Assembly (NCBI GenBank): GCA_964036315.1
Contig: OZ038495.1
Location: forward strand, 24,275,690-24,339,689
Length of the DNA stretch: 64,000 nt
DNA from: Acanthosepion esculentum
Lineage: Eukaryota; Mollusca; Cephalopoda; Sepiida; Sepiidae
Direction: 5' to 3'
In this document: in pieces, positions 22,027 to 33,671 of the stretch
Position numbering within the stretch: the first letter of the stretch is position 1
How the letters are laid out: the number at the start of each line of letters is the position of its first letter
The notes under the pieces: generated by a model
The model's input: the letters and a program-made list of their open reading frames with translations, nothing else
Database searches by the model: none
What the model was told of the DNA's origin: nothing
Position numbers and translations under genes: made by a program

Positions 22027-22850
22027 CTATGGCTTATGAGTGATCGGAGGTGCCTTGGCTGCCAAGGAACAGCCCTTGCATTTGTCCATCATATGTATAA
22101 TATCTTGATCTATGTTTGGCCAGTACACGTAACTTTGCATTATGGATTTCATCCTGTTCTTTCCTGGGTGGCCCATGTGAAAATCCTTGAGGATTCGGCT
22201 TTGTAGCGTTTTCGGGGTTACTACTCTTTCATTAAATAGCAGAACATTATCACATAACGAAAAACTGTCTGATATATGCTTATCTTTTCCTACAATTTTT
22301 GTTTTCGTTTCTTTTATAAATTCGTCATCCACTGCTTCGTTTCTTATTTCCTGTAATGTGACGGAGAGGTCTCGAATTGTACTACATAATGTTGTTCTAA
22401 TATCTTTCTCATATCTTAGAGCTGCAATTACGGAATCTTCTAATTGCTCCGTTTTCTTTGGTATTAGTCTCGAAAGACCATCTGCATGCCCGATTTTGTT
22501 TGATGGAAGATACTCCACTTTAAAGTTATAGTTTAATATAATCGTCCCCCATCTTAGCAATCTATTAGCAGTGTAGACAGGTAGACCTTTCTTTGATCCA
22601 AATATTGTCAATAACGGCTTGTGGTCCGTCTGTAAGGTGAAAAATCTACCGTAAATATATCTGTGGAATACGTAACCGCAAAAATATTCCCCAGCCCTTC
22701 TTTTTTGATTTGCGAGTAACTTTGTTCAGCTGGTAGTAACGTTCTTGACGCATGCACGATGGGTTTTAGTGTCCCAACTGGAATTTTATGACGTATACAT
22801 GCCCAAACACTATAGGCACTCGCGTCACACGCGACTATTATTTCCAATTT
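22027..22850 (-). pseudogene. Gypsy RNase H and H2C2 zinc-binding segment
   Basis: At 22847-22608 lies VACDASAYSVWACI with an RNase H catalytic Asp and SRTLLPAEQSYSQIKKE with the conserved Glu. After a frame change, 22611-22027 carries RLLRWGTIILNYNFKVEYLP, HADGLSRL with a further Asp, and the integrase zinc region HMGHPGKNRM...CKGCSLAAKAP. The order is as in Gypsy Pol. At least one frameshift lies near 22610. Confidence 0.85.
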
Positions 22851-22989
22851 TGGATCTTAATACGCTAAAAATAAATCTGCTGTTAGAGTCTTAATGATTT
22901 TGTCGAAAGTTTTCTGCCATTCATATGACCATTCCTAAACTTTTTCCTTCTTCAACAGTTCGGTTAGGGGTGCGTGTAATTTGTGCATG

Positions 22990-23860
22990 TTAGGAATAAA
23001 TTCTTGATAATAATTTACTAAGCCCAAGAAGCTTTGTAACTCGGTTAAATTTTCTGGAGCTGGCATTTTTTTTTATTGCCGTGTCTCTTTCTGGGTCTGG
23101 TCTTCTTCCTTCTTCGTCAATAATATAACCCAGATATTTTATCTCCTTCATAAAGAAGTCACATTTATTTCCCTTTACCTTAAAACCGTAATTTTGTATC
23201 TGCCTGAAAACCTCTTGAACGTGTTCCCAGTGTTGATCAATATTTTTGCTATTTATCAGGATGTCATCAAGGTATGCGATCGTGAAATGCAGTCCGCCTA
23301 GCAAAGTGTCTATTATTTAGTGAAATATCGCCGGTACGACCTTGATCCCGAATGGTAATCTCTGGAACTTATATAACCCTTTATGTGTGTTTATGCACAA
23401 CAAACTCGAGCTTTCCTCATCTACTGGTACTTGTAGGTATGCTTCGCTCATGTCTATCTTTGAGAAAAATTTTCCTCCGTTCAACTTTGTAAAAACTTCC
23501 TCTGGACTAGGGAGAGGATAGTGATAATCCTTAATCACTGCATTCAATCCCGTCGAGAAATCAGCGCATACTCGTATCTCACCCGATTTCTTTTTCATGT
23601 AAACCGTAGGTGCAGCCCATTGACTATATTCCACCTTTGTCAATATACCGGTTATCACGAGTCTATCCAAATCGTCTATTTTTTCTGATGATACGAAATG
23701 TATATTTCTTTTTTTCTTGAAAATGGGTTGTACATTTTCTTTTAGTTCGATTTTTGCCGCCATTTTTTTACACTTCTCGAGGCCGGCTGAAAATACGCCG
23801 GGGAAACTCTCCTTTAATTTCTCCTTCAATTTCTCTGCCTCGGTCGATAACTTTTCCACA
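22990..23860 (-). pseudogene. Gypsy reverse transcriptase
   Basis: The N-terminal half at 23859-23317 shows QWAAPTVYMKKKSGEIRVC, ADFSTGLN, YPLPSPEEVFTKLNGG, SKIDMSEAYLQVPV and FQRLPFGI. An in-frame stop near 23316 separates it from 23304-22990 with the catalytic FTIAYLDDILI and the thumb motif KCDFF...YLGYIID. Both catalytic halves are recognisable but disconnected. Confidence 0.9.
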
Positions 23861-24200
23861 TTTTGGCAGAACGTATTTATCGGTAAATCCCAGAGGTCAA
23901 ATTTCTACATCCAGTCAGTTCCAAATAAATTTTCCGTATTCTTTAGAATATACATCTTTAATTTCTTGATCTTCCCGTTGAACGTCACATTTTTGATAAT
24001 CTTCCCCTCAAATTTGATTTTTCCTCCTGTTACCGACCTGGCTATTTTATCTGCTCTCAACATGGTCGGTTTGTTTAATTTCTTTCACGTCTGTAAGCTA
24101 ATAATGGTTAAATCTGATCCGGAATCTAATTGTAATCTGATTTTTTTTGTTTAACATTTCTACTTGTACGTATTTTCGTTTGTTTATCCCGTCCGCTTGG
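23861..24200 (-). pseudogene. Gypsy aspartic protease region
   Basis: On the minus strand a broken frame gives LQLDSGSDLTIIS near 24125-24090, the active-site D-S/T-G of retroelement proteases. A strand-rich stretch follows, leading into the RT connector. A stop lies in the LQT*KKLN region and another before the RT frame. It would process the polyprotein if intact. Confidence 0.65.
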
Positions 24201-25290
24201 TCAGTTCTAGTGACTTTTACTCGGCTTTTGTTTTCTTTCTTTGTTCTACAGTGCGAACTTTTATGTCCCAATTTATTGCACGACAGAAAAGTCTTATAGC
24301 GCTATGGACAATATTTGTACCAATGCAAAGTCCCACAGCGATAGCATGGACTGGATGGCGATTTCTCCTGAGGTTTCATTTGACTTTTTGTAGTCAAATA
24401 ATTTGTTTGGTTTGTTTTTGAGGAGGGAGAAAAACGTGTTTGTCGTTGTACTTTTCGTATGTGAGCGACGCCAGACTCTTCGATATCTTTCGAGTCCTTT
24501 TTTACGCTTATACATCTCTGACAGTCCTCAGCCAATTTTTGTAGCGTCAATTCTGGTTCACTCTCAAGTTTTGTTAGAATTCTCCGTTTGATCTCCGCAT
24601 CTTTAGTCGAAACCAGGCCTTGGACGAATATCAAACACTTAAAATTGTCAGGGCTGAGTTCAGATAACTTAAAGTCATCGCAGTGTTTGTTGACTACGGT
24701 AGCGAATGTTATATAGTCTTCACTATACTTTTTTGTTAAATTTAAACATGTTCACCTTTTGTGGAATAGTGAAGTGTTCGGACTAAATGATTCCGTTAAA
24801 ATTTCACGGCTTCCTTGAAAGTCAACTCATTCGTTTTCCTCAGTAGGATGTAGTCTACGAATTTAGTGTATTCGCATGACCCTAGTTTCCTCAGTCGTAG
24901 ACGTACTTTTTTCGCGTCTGACAAATTCCCGCAATCAAACTCATATGAATCTTCATATCTTCTGAAGTAAACCGCGAAGGATTTGTCTTCGTCCGGTGCA
25001 TAAGTGAAGTCTTTGATAGAGCTCCATATAACATTTTGCGAGAATGCCGCTTCATTTCCAGAATTTTGTCCTTTATTTGTTACTGCCCGGAGTAGTAATT
25101 CGTGTAGTTCGATTTGCTTCTCTTCGTTTTTCTGTTGAATTTCCAATAGTTTTTCTTAGTTTTTCTGTTGAATTTCTAATTGTTTTTCTTCGAGCCTAGT
25201 TTGTTTTTCCTCATTTTTTTTGTTGCTGCTCGAATTGCATTTTCATTAGTTCCAATATGGTTGCCTTAAAGTCTTCCATCTTTATACCGT
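24200..25290 (-). pseudogene. Gypsy gag with zinc knuckles
   Basis: The capsid-like part at 25146-24796 (SFAVYFRRYEDSYEFDCGNL, KVRLRLRKLG) is followed by 24634-24302 (VQGLVSTKDAEIKRRILTKL). The first knuckle is CYRCGTLHWYKYC, and a second-knuckle-like CNKLGHKSSHC lies in another frame near 24270. The 5' end is rich in Lys/Glu repeats (about 25130-25260). Frameshifts separate the pieces. Confidence 0.75.
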
Positions 25291-25538
25291 AATTTTGTGT
25301 AACGATTTTCCTTTTTCCTCAGTGTAGACTTCAGGTCTTTGTCAGGTAAAATTTGTGTCTTCGTTACCACTGTTAAAGTTGGTGTCCCCCCAAACTTTTT
25401 TTCTTTTTTTTTTTATCTTCGCGTAGAACTTTTTTTCCCCAATACCTCCGTCGCCTCTGTTATGGACGACCGATAGCAAAAAGGTTTTTTTTTAGATTCT
25501 CCGCGTAGAATTCGTTTTTTCAATATCCTCGTCGCCAC
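25290..25538 (-). other. Gypsy 5' leader with a duplicated primer-site region
   Basis: Right after the 5' LTR the coding strand reads ATAACA|GTGGCGACGAGGATATTG, the likely primer-binding region. About 80 bases further in, a second, diverged copy ATAACAGAGGCGACGGAGGT occurs, followed by the same TTCTACGCG downstream context. So the LTR end plus primer site seems tandemly duplicated. Confidence 0.6.
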
Positions 25539-25772
25539 TGTTATGGTCCATGTTAGGACCAAGGAAGAACAACACGAACACAAGAGTAGAAATAACGATG
25601 ATATATTACACGGAATAATAATACAAAAAGTGGAAGGTGTTAGTATGACTGTCAGTCTGGTTTGGAGTGAACTACTATCGGCTCGACTCGATTCGTCTCT
25701 CTCTCTTGAGAGGCATAGTATACATAGTGTTAGGAAGATTCATTCTGTAGTTATAGGTAAGGACCCATAACA
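25539..25772 (-). repeat. Gypsy 5' LTR
   Basis: 234 bases, TGTTATGGTCCA to CCCATAACA on the plus strand, paired with 20921-21155. Differences from its partner are scattered substitutions and a small indel. Confidence 0.9.
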
Positions 25773-26146
25773 ATAAGCCAATTAGATCATTATTTTAGCC
25801 TTCAAGACCTAAGCTTGAATTTCTGAGAGGACATAAAAAAGTGAAGTCAGGAAATCAAAAAATCAGTTGACACACTTGCCTTAGAAATATCTACATGCTA
25901 CTTGGTGACTTCTAGAAAACGAAGATTGTCACCTAATTTCCTCTGCCGAAACGCTACCAAGGACAAAAGTCGAAGATCTGGTTATTTTTTTGTCTATATG
26001 TATGCACATGCTTTTACATACTTAATCTTCAACATTTGCAAAGAACATTTCTTTTAATTTGTTTCTTAATTTTCTACTGATTTTAAATAGTCACCTTCAT
26101 TTTGTTTTAGAAATTATTTTTTTAATTTCATTAGAACAAATTTTTT

Positions 26147-27275
26147 TAATTTTTATATTTACAAAAATTTTTGTATTTTTTATATTTACTACATTTTTTG
26201 TATTTTTATATTTAATACATTTTTTGTATTTTTATATTTACTACATTTTTTGTAGTTTTTATATTTACTACATTTTTTGTATTTTTAATTTACTACATTT
26301 TTTGTAGTTTTTATATTTACTACATTTTTTTGTATTTTTTATATTTACTACATTTTTTGTATTTTTATATTTACTACATTTTTTGTAGTTTTTATATTTA
26401 CTACATTTTTTTGTATTTTTATATTTACTACATTTTTTGTATTTTTATATTTACTACATTTTTTTGTATTTTTATATTTACTACATTTTTTGTATTTTTA
26501 TATTTACTACATTTTTTGTAGTTTTTATATTTACTACATTTTTTGTATTTTTATATTTACTACATTTTTTGTAGTTTTTATATTTACTACATTTTTTGTA
26601 TTTTTATATTTACTACATTTTTTGTAGTTTTTATATTTACTACATTTTTTGTATTTTTATATTTACTACATTTTTTGTAGTTTTTATATTTACTACATTT
26701 TTTGTATTTTTATATTTACTACATTTTTTGTAGTTTTTATATTTACTACATTTTTTGTATTTTTATATTTACTACATTTTTTGTAGTTTTTATATTTACT
26801 ACATTTTTTGTATTTTTATATTTACTACATTTTTTGTATTTGTATATTTACTACATTTTTTGTAGTTTTTATATTTACTACATTTTTTGTATTTTTATAT
26901 TTACTACATTTTTTGTAGTTTTTATATTTACTACATTTTTTGTACTTTTATATTTACTACATTTTTTGTAGTTTTTATATTTACTACATTTTTTGTATTT
27001 TTATATTTACTACATTTTTTGTAGTTTTTATATTTACTACATTTTTTGTAGTTTTTATATTTACTACATTTTTTGTATTTTTATATTTACTACCATTTTT
27101 TGTAGTTTTTATATTTACTACATTTTTTGTATTTTTAATTTACTACATTTTTTGTAGTTTTTATATTTACTACATTTTTTTAGTTTTTATATTTACTACA
27201 TTTTTTGTATTTTTATATTTACTACATTTTTGTATTTTTATAGTTACTACATTTTTTTTTGTATTTTTCATTTTT
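26147..27275. repeat. 26/27-bp minisatellite with dimeric order
   Basis: More than 40 copies of ATATTTACTACATTTTTTGTA followed by TTTTT (26-bp form) or GTTTTT (27-bp form). From about 26500 to 27060 the two forms mostly alternate, giving a 53-bp higher-order unit. The edges are more diverged (26147-26340, 27100-27275). Long open frames here are artefacts because no base combination in the unit makes a stop in those frames. Confidence 0.95.
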
Positions 27276-27389
27276 TTCTTTTCATATTCATCCAAGGCAA
27301 AATGTTTTGATATCGAATATTTTTGTAAATTCGTCATGTTGACGGATTCAAGGCAACTTGAGCTTCTAATTGATCCCTTTTCTGCCTGA

Positions 27390-27610
27390 AATAAAGAAAA
27401 TGCATAAATTATAATTCATAAATCATAATCTTTGTAAATGCTTATTAATTCAAAACATTTATTAGGATGCTATTTCACCGGATTTCTTTCTTTATCTTGG
27501 AAAATCACCAGTATTTACGTTAATAATAAAAACAACAGTGAGATGCCTTACCTAACAAGTAGAGTAACTATTAGCAAACCTACCTTGTCGTAACGATAAT
27601 GGTAAAACAG
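27390..27610 (+). repeat. Dispersed repeat copy, matches 11.74-12.98 kb
   Basis: Shares CTTTGTAAATGCTTATT, TTATTAGGATGCTATTTCA and ACCAGTATTTACGTTAATAA with the units at 11.7-12.9 kb, same orientation, with many changes. Confidence 0.45.
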
Positions 27611-27829
27611 CCGTTTCCATACAAGAAATATTAAGGAGTCATTGACCAAATAGTTAATGTTACTGTTTCTTGAAATTCATATCATTGTATTAAAACAATT
27701 TTTCAGAAAAATTAAACTTCTCAAATTGATTAAATGTTAAAATTCTTTGTTGGAAATTTCCTTCCAGACCTTTTGTTTTTGGAAGTGAGGAAAAATTACG
27801 GTTTGATTATATCACTCGTCGATTAATAG

Positions 27830-28390
27830 AGATGACTTCTAGTGCGCTGTCTCTGTCAAAAGAAACCAAATGTCTGCCCTAACGGAACAGATCCGGTGCG
27901 AACCCCGGTACTTCTGGATATGAAGAAATAAAATCTACAAGCTCTCCTACGAAATCGTCGGGACGGTAAAATAAGCGGCGTTATTTATGCAAATGATTCG
28001 TTTTGCTAGGCAATCGCTACTGTTTTGGGATCAATAAAAGCAGGCACATGCCCTGAGAAGGGCGGTAGGTAGTGGATTATACTCAGTGTATGACAGAATT
28101 ACTGTGTAATACCAAGAAGTTCTGGCTGGGATTAAAGGTGGAGTATTACCCAACGTCACCTGAAATTCATCACCATTGCTTGTGTTTCCGGTGTCTCGGC
28201 TACGGTCGTGCTTTACGTGCGGAAGTCCTGTTCGTGCTCTGCTCGTCTTGTTTCCGTATTCGGCTCCTTTCGTGTTTAGTTTCCGGTGCTGCTGATTTTT
28301 CTGTCCCTCCTGAGCTTTGAGACACCTATTCGGTGCAAATACCCAACGCACAAGAAGAAGAACTGCCATCCTCTTACTTCTTGAAATAAT
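27830..28390. other. Unexplained less AT-rich segment
   Basis: A segment richer in GC than the flanks, with overlapping open frames on both strands (about 28031-28399 minus, 28072-28320 plus). None resembles a known domain. GGTGCGAACCCCGG near 27895 looks like a tRNA-type box B, so a SINE or solo LTR is possible. It ends just before the foldback element at 28405. Confidence 0.3.
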
Positions 28391-28404
28391 GACCTGCATT
28401 TATA

Positions 28405-28523
28405 AGGTGATTGAAAAGTATCTTCCTATTTTATGTAGGATGGACTCTCCCGTCTTGTAATAATTATAGTTAGACGGGAGAGTTCATCATACATAAAATA
28501 GGGAGTTACTTTTCAATCACCCT
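28405..28523. mobile_element. Foldback MITE, about 120 bp
   Basis: Near-perfect hairpin. The left arm GGTGATTGAAAAGTATCTTC ... GACTCTCCCGTCT (28406-28455) is mirrored by 28472-28522, with a ~16-base loop. Near the ends lie TATA (left) and CTATA (right), compatible with insertion at TA, as for Tc1/mariner-type MITEs. It has no coding capacity. Confidence 0.75.
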
Positions 28524-28779
28524 CTATATTTATGATTATTGCAATATGTTGTTACACTTGTTGAGCCCAAATATCTAAAGATGCAGGGCATTTCCACGGA
28601 TATTTTATGTTCGTCTAGCTTACAAGGAACTTATTCAATCATTAACTTAAGAATTATGATTCATAAATAAATTAAAAAAAAACGGTATTCTAGTTACTTT
28701 TAAATCCACACTATAAGAAACTTATGGAGGTAACAACCTTTTGTTACAACTCCATAGAAAGATTAGATTGTTGTGAGAG

Positions 28780-28930
28780 AATGTTTTGTTTACGAATACC
28801 TCTACATTTACTTCATAAACCATCGTAGGATGTCATAACAAAGCGAAAGATTCCTACCTTTCCCTAGGTTATTATTGCGAAAAAATAGTCTGAATTCGAA
28901 CTCGTTCCGTTGATCCTCTTTTCTGTGTTG
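28780..28930 (-). mobile_element. SINE body fragment
   Basis: Contains CTACCTTTCCCTAGGTTATT and GAATTCGAACTCG on the plus strand, i.e. the GGAAAGGTA block and a box-B-like GTTCGAATTC on the minus strand, as in the family at 13.3 and 33.0 kb. Short and diverged. Confidence 0.4.
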
Positions 28931-28953
28931 CTCATAAAATAATCAAAATATTG

Positions 28954-29121
28954 TTACCTAATCGACTTAAACTTTTCTTTGCGTACATCGTCAAAATTGT
29001 CCTCTATGCGTCTCTTGTTGGTTTCAGGAAGAAAGACGTACAAGAATCCAGCCAAGATGCAGGCAAATCCCATCGTCAACAGAGGTAAACTGTCACCCAA
29101 TTTTCCATCTGCAAGATGACG
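28954..29121 (-). CDS. SLC22-type transporter gene I, exon 9 (C-terminus)
   Basis: Encodes RHLADGKLGDSLPLLTMGFA, the twelfth membrane segment, FLPETNKRRIEDNFDDVRKE and a basic tail KFKSIR, then TAA (28956-28954). The acceptor is TTTATGCAG|CGTCAT, phase 0. The LPET motif followed by an acidic I-E-D stretch is the standard SLC22 tail. Confidence 0.9.
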   Translation of the reverse strand, partial: RHLADGKLGDSLPLLTMGFACILAGFLYVFLPETNKRRIEDNFDDVRKEKFKSIR

Positions 29122-29219
29122 CTGCATAAACAGGCGAAATCGTTGTAAGTTTCTTTGAATAAAAAATTACTGATAATTCTTTATATAAGTATTATGGTTT
29201 CAATCTTCAAGGTATAAAA

Positions 29220-30195
29220 ATCACATATATATATATAGCAAAGTTTGAACATACGCACGCACGCACACATACAAACAAACTAATTAAATCTATTAATTTT
29301 CTGAACATCTACTGATTCAGTATTAATTATACTATATCTCTATTGAATAATAAACAGGTATATTTACAACTTTTAAAATTACGTAGAAACATCAGAATAT
29401 TTGCTGTCATTAGGCCAGAGGCACGAGTTGATCTCTGTAGCAATCATCAGAAGAATTGAGCAATTAAGTTATGCATTCTATCGGCGTGGGTAAGAGACGG
29501 TTTATCAAAGACGAAAGAAAATGCATTGTGTTAAAGTCTACCCCCTTAGGATGATAGATATATTTTTCAAATACTTCTGATTTAATATTGTCATTTTTCC
29601 GGAAAGATAATGGAGAAAAATACAGTTAAATATTAAATTATTATTAGGATTAATTTTTGACATTCAAAAGAAAGAATAAATTCATCTATTTTGATGATGT
29701 AATTATTTTATTATTTTCTGATTAGTTTAAAGAATTGCATAAGATCAATTTGGCACAAGAGATAAAAATTCGTTTTTCTTACTTTAAGTCTCCCATTCAG
29801 AAAATCTTTCAACTGTAAAGGATATTTTCCGATTCAGAGTCGAACGCAATGAATGTAAACACTTATACGTTAATGAATTTGCAACAGAAGTCTCAAGAAC
29901 TATATGGAATATTTATGAATAAAACAAAAGCTTCTTCCTCTATAGTTCTCTATCATTCTGTTTCTTGTGATGATCTCTCTTATTTCTCTCTACTTCTATA
30001 ACCTTTTAGATTCCTTGCAAAAATTTCCAAATATTTTCCAGTACGTTATAAGCTATTTACAATGATAATATAAAGCAAAGATGTACACCTCTTCTGAAAA
30101 CCGCTGTTAATTCATTACGCGACATCACTATACAAAGGGCTCTTTAATAATAACAGAATCAGGATTTCTGTGAAGTTGTTCAACCAGGGGTAGAA
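29220..30195. other. Intron 8 left part: no feature recognised
   Basis: AT-rich sequence with a short (AT)n/(CA)-rich patch at 29225-29275. No coding or structured element seen. Confidence 0.5.
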
Positions 30196-30199
30196 ACAA

Positions 30200-32580
30200 A
30201 AAAAGTTAGAGAATTTACGACCTTCTTTCTTTTTATGTGCCGTGTCCTTTCAGGACGTAGGCGATCAAGGCCCCCCACTTCCCCCTATCCCTATTTGTGT
30301 TTTGTGTTTCTGCCAACTTCCCCAGACCACGCTCTGCCATCCACCTGCCCAAGCCCGCCACGTATGTCATGCGCTGCTTTCCCTGACTCTTTTTCCCTCT
30401 ATTCCGAACCTGAGTATCAGATTCTTCAGGCTCTCCTTTCTTATCATGCGCCCCAGAAATCTCATCTGCCTCTTCCTTATGTTAAGCATAAGCTTCCTCT
30501 TTGTTTGCATCATCTCCAAGACCTCATCGTTGCTCACATGCTCGGTCCATGGTATCCTCAGTATCATTCTGTAGAAACACATCTCCGCCGTCTCGGGTCT
30601 CTTTTTCATCCTAGAGGATACCGTCCAACCTTCGCTGACATATAGGAGGAAAGATATCACGTAGCAGCTCAGTACCATTTTCTTTGTCACCATAGACATA
30701 CTCCTGTTTCCCAGCTTCTGGAATGCATCCTTGGCCATCCGAATCCGTCTTCGGATCTCAGCGTCGCACCTACTGTCCTCTGTCAGAATACTTCCCAGAT
30801 ACTTAAACTTCCGCACTTGTTTGATTTTAGTGTCCCCAACCTGAAAATCGCATTTTGGACTCATCCTTTTACTGATGACAATGCATTTTGTCTTCTTGTA
30901 GTTTATGGTTAGTCCTTTCTTCTTGCTCTCCATTCCTACCTTCTGTAGGCGGTTTTGTGGTTTCTTTCTATTTCTGTATATTCGCTGAGCTCATTCTCGA
31001 TGCGAATGCATGCCGTTTGCTACCAGTATAGGTTCTTGATTATTCCGATATCTTTCCCGAATATATCAAGGTTGCTAAGCAGTTCTAGCAGGTCCTTGTG
31101 GCGTACTTTGTCGCATGCCTTTGCGTAGTATATAAAACATAGATACACGTCCTTCTGCATCTGTATTGCTCTTTCCGATAACATTCTAAGCATGAATATC
31201 GCGTTCCTTGTTCCGGTGTATTTGACGAACCTACACTTTTCTTGTCCTATATCTGGTCCGATTCTGCTGCGTGCTCTGTTCATCATAATACGGATGATGA
31301 GTTTTGTGGCTTGGCTCATTGGGCTGATTGTTCGGTGGAGCTCGTATTCGTTTGCGCCTATGTTTCTTAGGTACTGCTATGAAAATAGATCTGCTGAGAT
31401 CCTCCGGTACGTCCCCACTGTTGTAGATTTCATTTATTATTTCTGTGATCTTGTGTATGCCAAATTCCTCTAAGGCTGTCAGCATTTCCGTTACGATTCC
31501 GTCTGGCCCCGCCGCCTTGTTTCTGTTCAATTTGGCCAGTGCATCTTCTACTTCGGTTTTTCGAATTTCAGGTCCGTCGGTAGTTCTGTATATTGCTGGT
31601 TGTTCCCTTTCCTCGTGGAAGAGTTCTCCAGTATACTTGCCCCAGCGTTGAACAATTTTTTCCTTCTCTAGTATGAGTGTGCCATCCTTTGATTTTAAGC
31701 AGCCCGTTGACTAGCATGTCTTCTGCCCTGCTAGTTGCCTTATTTATTAGTGCATATCTCCTTTGTTGATGGTACTCAGTCTCTGTACTTCTGCACATCT
31801 TTTGTTTAGCCACTCTTCTTTAACTTGCCCGCATTTGTTCCTTATTTCTTTGTGTAATTTTCTGCATTTCGTTCCCTATCGTGGCAGAGTTTTCTGTCTC
31901 CTTTGCTTCATGTCGAGAATCTTCTCTGTCATACGTTCGCTTTTTCTTTGTCGGCTGTACTCCTTTGGGAGGACCTCGTTTGCTGACGTCACTAATGCGT
32001 CTCTTAGTGATTCCCATTTCGAGTTTCCATTCTGTCCCTCGTATATTCTTTTAATATTTTCCGTATATTTTTCTCTCAGGTTCGGGTCGCTCAGGAGTTT
32101 GCTGTACTGCAGCTTGGGTTCTGCGTTAGGCTTCTTCTGTTTTTGTAGTTTCACTCTTAGCTTTCATATAACAGGACAATGATTGCTTCCGCAGTCGGCA
32201 CTTGGGTAGGTTTGCTGTGAACGATTGCATTCCTGAATTTTTTGTTGATAGTTATGTAGTCTATTTGGTTATTAGTGCCTCCTCCTGGATTCCTCCATGT
32301 CCATAATCGTCTCGGATTATCTTGGAACCATGTGTTGGCTATTACTTGGTCAATGGCCGTGCACCACTAGATTCACTTTTCTCCACGTTCGTTGCGAGTA
32401 CCTAGTTCGAATTTTCCGCCTATATCCCTTGCCCTACTTTGGCGTTAAGGTCTCCCATGATAATGATGATTTCCTGTGCTTTGCAATGAGCCTTGGCATT
32501 GCCAGCTTTGAGTAGAAATCGATTTCTTCTAGCTTACTTTGCGCTGTCGAGTGCGTAGGCTATTATGATAGATATATTGA
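30200..32580 (-). mobile_element. RTE-clade LINE, degenerate, lacking RT motif C
   Basis: Minus-strand order: end of the AP endonuclease (ANTWFQDNPRRLWTWRNPGG, NNQIDYITINKKFRNA, 32350-32170), linker (32154-31600), RT fingers (NRNKAAGPDGIVTEML), palm (FIYYAKACDKVRHKDLLELL). At about 30980-30935 the frame jumps from ENELSEYTEIER to SKKKGLTINYKKTKCIVIS. The segment that should hold GVRQGC and YADD is deleted. The C-terminal part (FKYLGSILTEDSRCDAEIRR, RQMRFLGRMIRKESLKNLIL) runs to 30367, followed by a GC-richer 3' end. Several stops are present. Related pieces lie at 13.85 kb and 48 kb. Confidence 0.85.
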
Positions 32581-32974
32581 AAGACTTTCCTAAAGGATAT
32601 TCTAAAAAATAAAAAATAAAAAAAAAACATTACAATACCATCATTCTGTGGATGATAGGCAATGAAGACAAAGGACATCGTCTCGTCATCTAAAGAGCAG
32701 AAAGCAACGACGTCCGCGGCGACGTGTAGTGCCTCATTCTTGTGTTTATTTGAACTATTGTACTATTGTACTAAGCCCAAGGAGTTCATTATTTTCTGTC
32801 GCGGCTCCAAGTAGGAAAGCCAGTTTTGGTAATGTGTGTTTTCTTCAAAATGACATGCAAGGTGGATTTGTTTTATAAATTACCTTCTTCTAGCCATTGC
32901 CTAAAGAGGCAGCAGGCTGGTTTGAATTCAAAGTTTCCTTCTCCTGGACTGGTTGCCACCCAAAGACCCAATCT

Positions 32975-33130
32975 GTCTTACTATTTTACTCATAGCTAGG
33001 GGAGAAGAGATGGATTCATAGCTTTTATTAAAGTATTGGTAGGTAATGGATTGTAATGAACTTGACAAGAATTCGAACTCGGCTCTCCACTTCCTAAATT
33101 CGAGCCGCTAACCATTGCTCCACCTTGCCT
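32975..33130 (-). mobile_element. tRNA-derived SINE fragment
   Basis: On the minus strand, GGTGGAGCAATGGTTAGCGG is a plausible tRNA box A and GAGTTCGAATTCTTG a good box B. The shared body (ATGAATCCATCTCTTCTCCC) and AGCTATGAGTAAAATAGTAA follow. It shows that the body family of the 5S SINEs also occurs with a tRNA-type head. Confidence 0.6.
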
Positions 33131-33671
33131 CCACAAAAGACATAGGAACATATTAAAGAAAATCTTTTGGGTGGCAATAAAGCTCTCTGCAATTAATGTT
33201 AAAGATAAAAGATTTGAAAAGTTAAACAAATCAATGACAGACTTATGAAGGTTTTAGTATGTCAAGGAGCCATATTGATATCAAATAATGCTCAGTATCC
33301 TATTCAGATATATGGGATATTATATTAATCCAATATTTCTTATTTCTATAGTGTATATCCTTTATGTTTATAAATAAACATTAATGTTGCCTCGTTTTCA
33401 TAATAAACCTTTAAAAACCAATATGAATAATTATGATCGATACAAGATGAAATTCACACAATATATTGCTCATATACATATATCCTGAGAACTTTATCGA
33501 CTTCATTTTGCCAATACCAATTTTATTGTGAAAACATTGGCACACATCATAAAATTTAGCGTAGATAAGAAGAAAAATGACGCAAAGTAAAAGAACATAA
33601 ACATCATATTCCCATTTTAACTTTCAGTGTATTGTTACTGTAGCCTCGTAATATGCTAGAACTATACGTAC

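Larger units (their letters stand above)
20921..25772 (-). mobile_element. Gypsy-type LTR retrotransposon, decayed, full-length structure
   Basis: A 4.85-kb element runs on the minus strand. It has paired LTRs (25539-25772 and 20921-21155) with TGTTAT...ATAACA ends. A purine tract (GCGAGGGAGGGGG) lies against the 3' LTR. The internal order is gag, protease, RT, RNase H, integrase, which is Gypsy order. By eye the LTRs differ at roughly 15 of 235 positions, so the insertion is old. No 5-bp target duplication is seen (CGATC on the left, ATAAG on the right). Several stops and frameshifts interrupt the coding region. Confidence 0.9.

Noticed and set aside
26147..27275. CRISPR-like periodic array
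   Set aside because: No unique spacers; the whole unit is repeated and the setting is eukaryotic.
26059..27389. Long Phe/Tyr/Ile-rich frames up to 149 codons
   Set aside because: They arise from the 26/27-bp minisatellite, whose unit lacks stops in these frames; the hydrophobic look is not evidence of a membrane protein.
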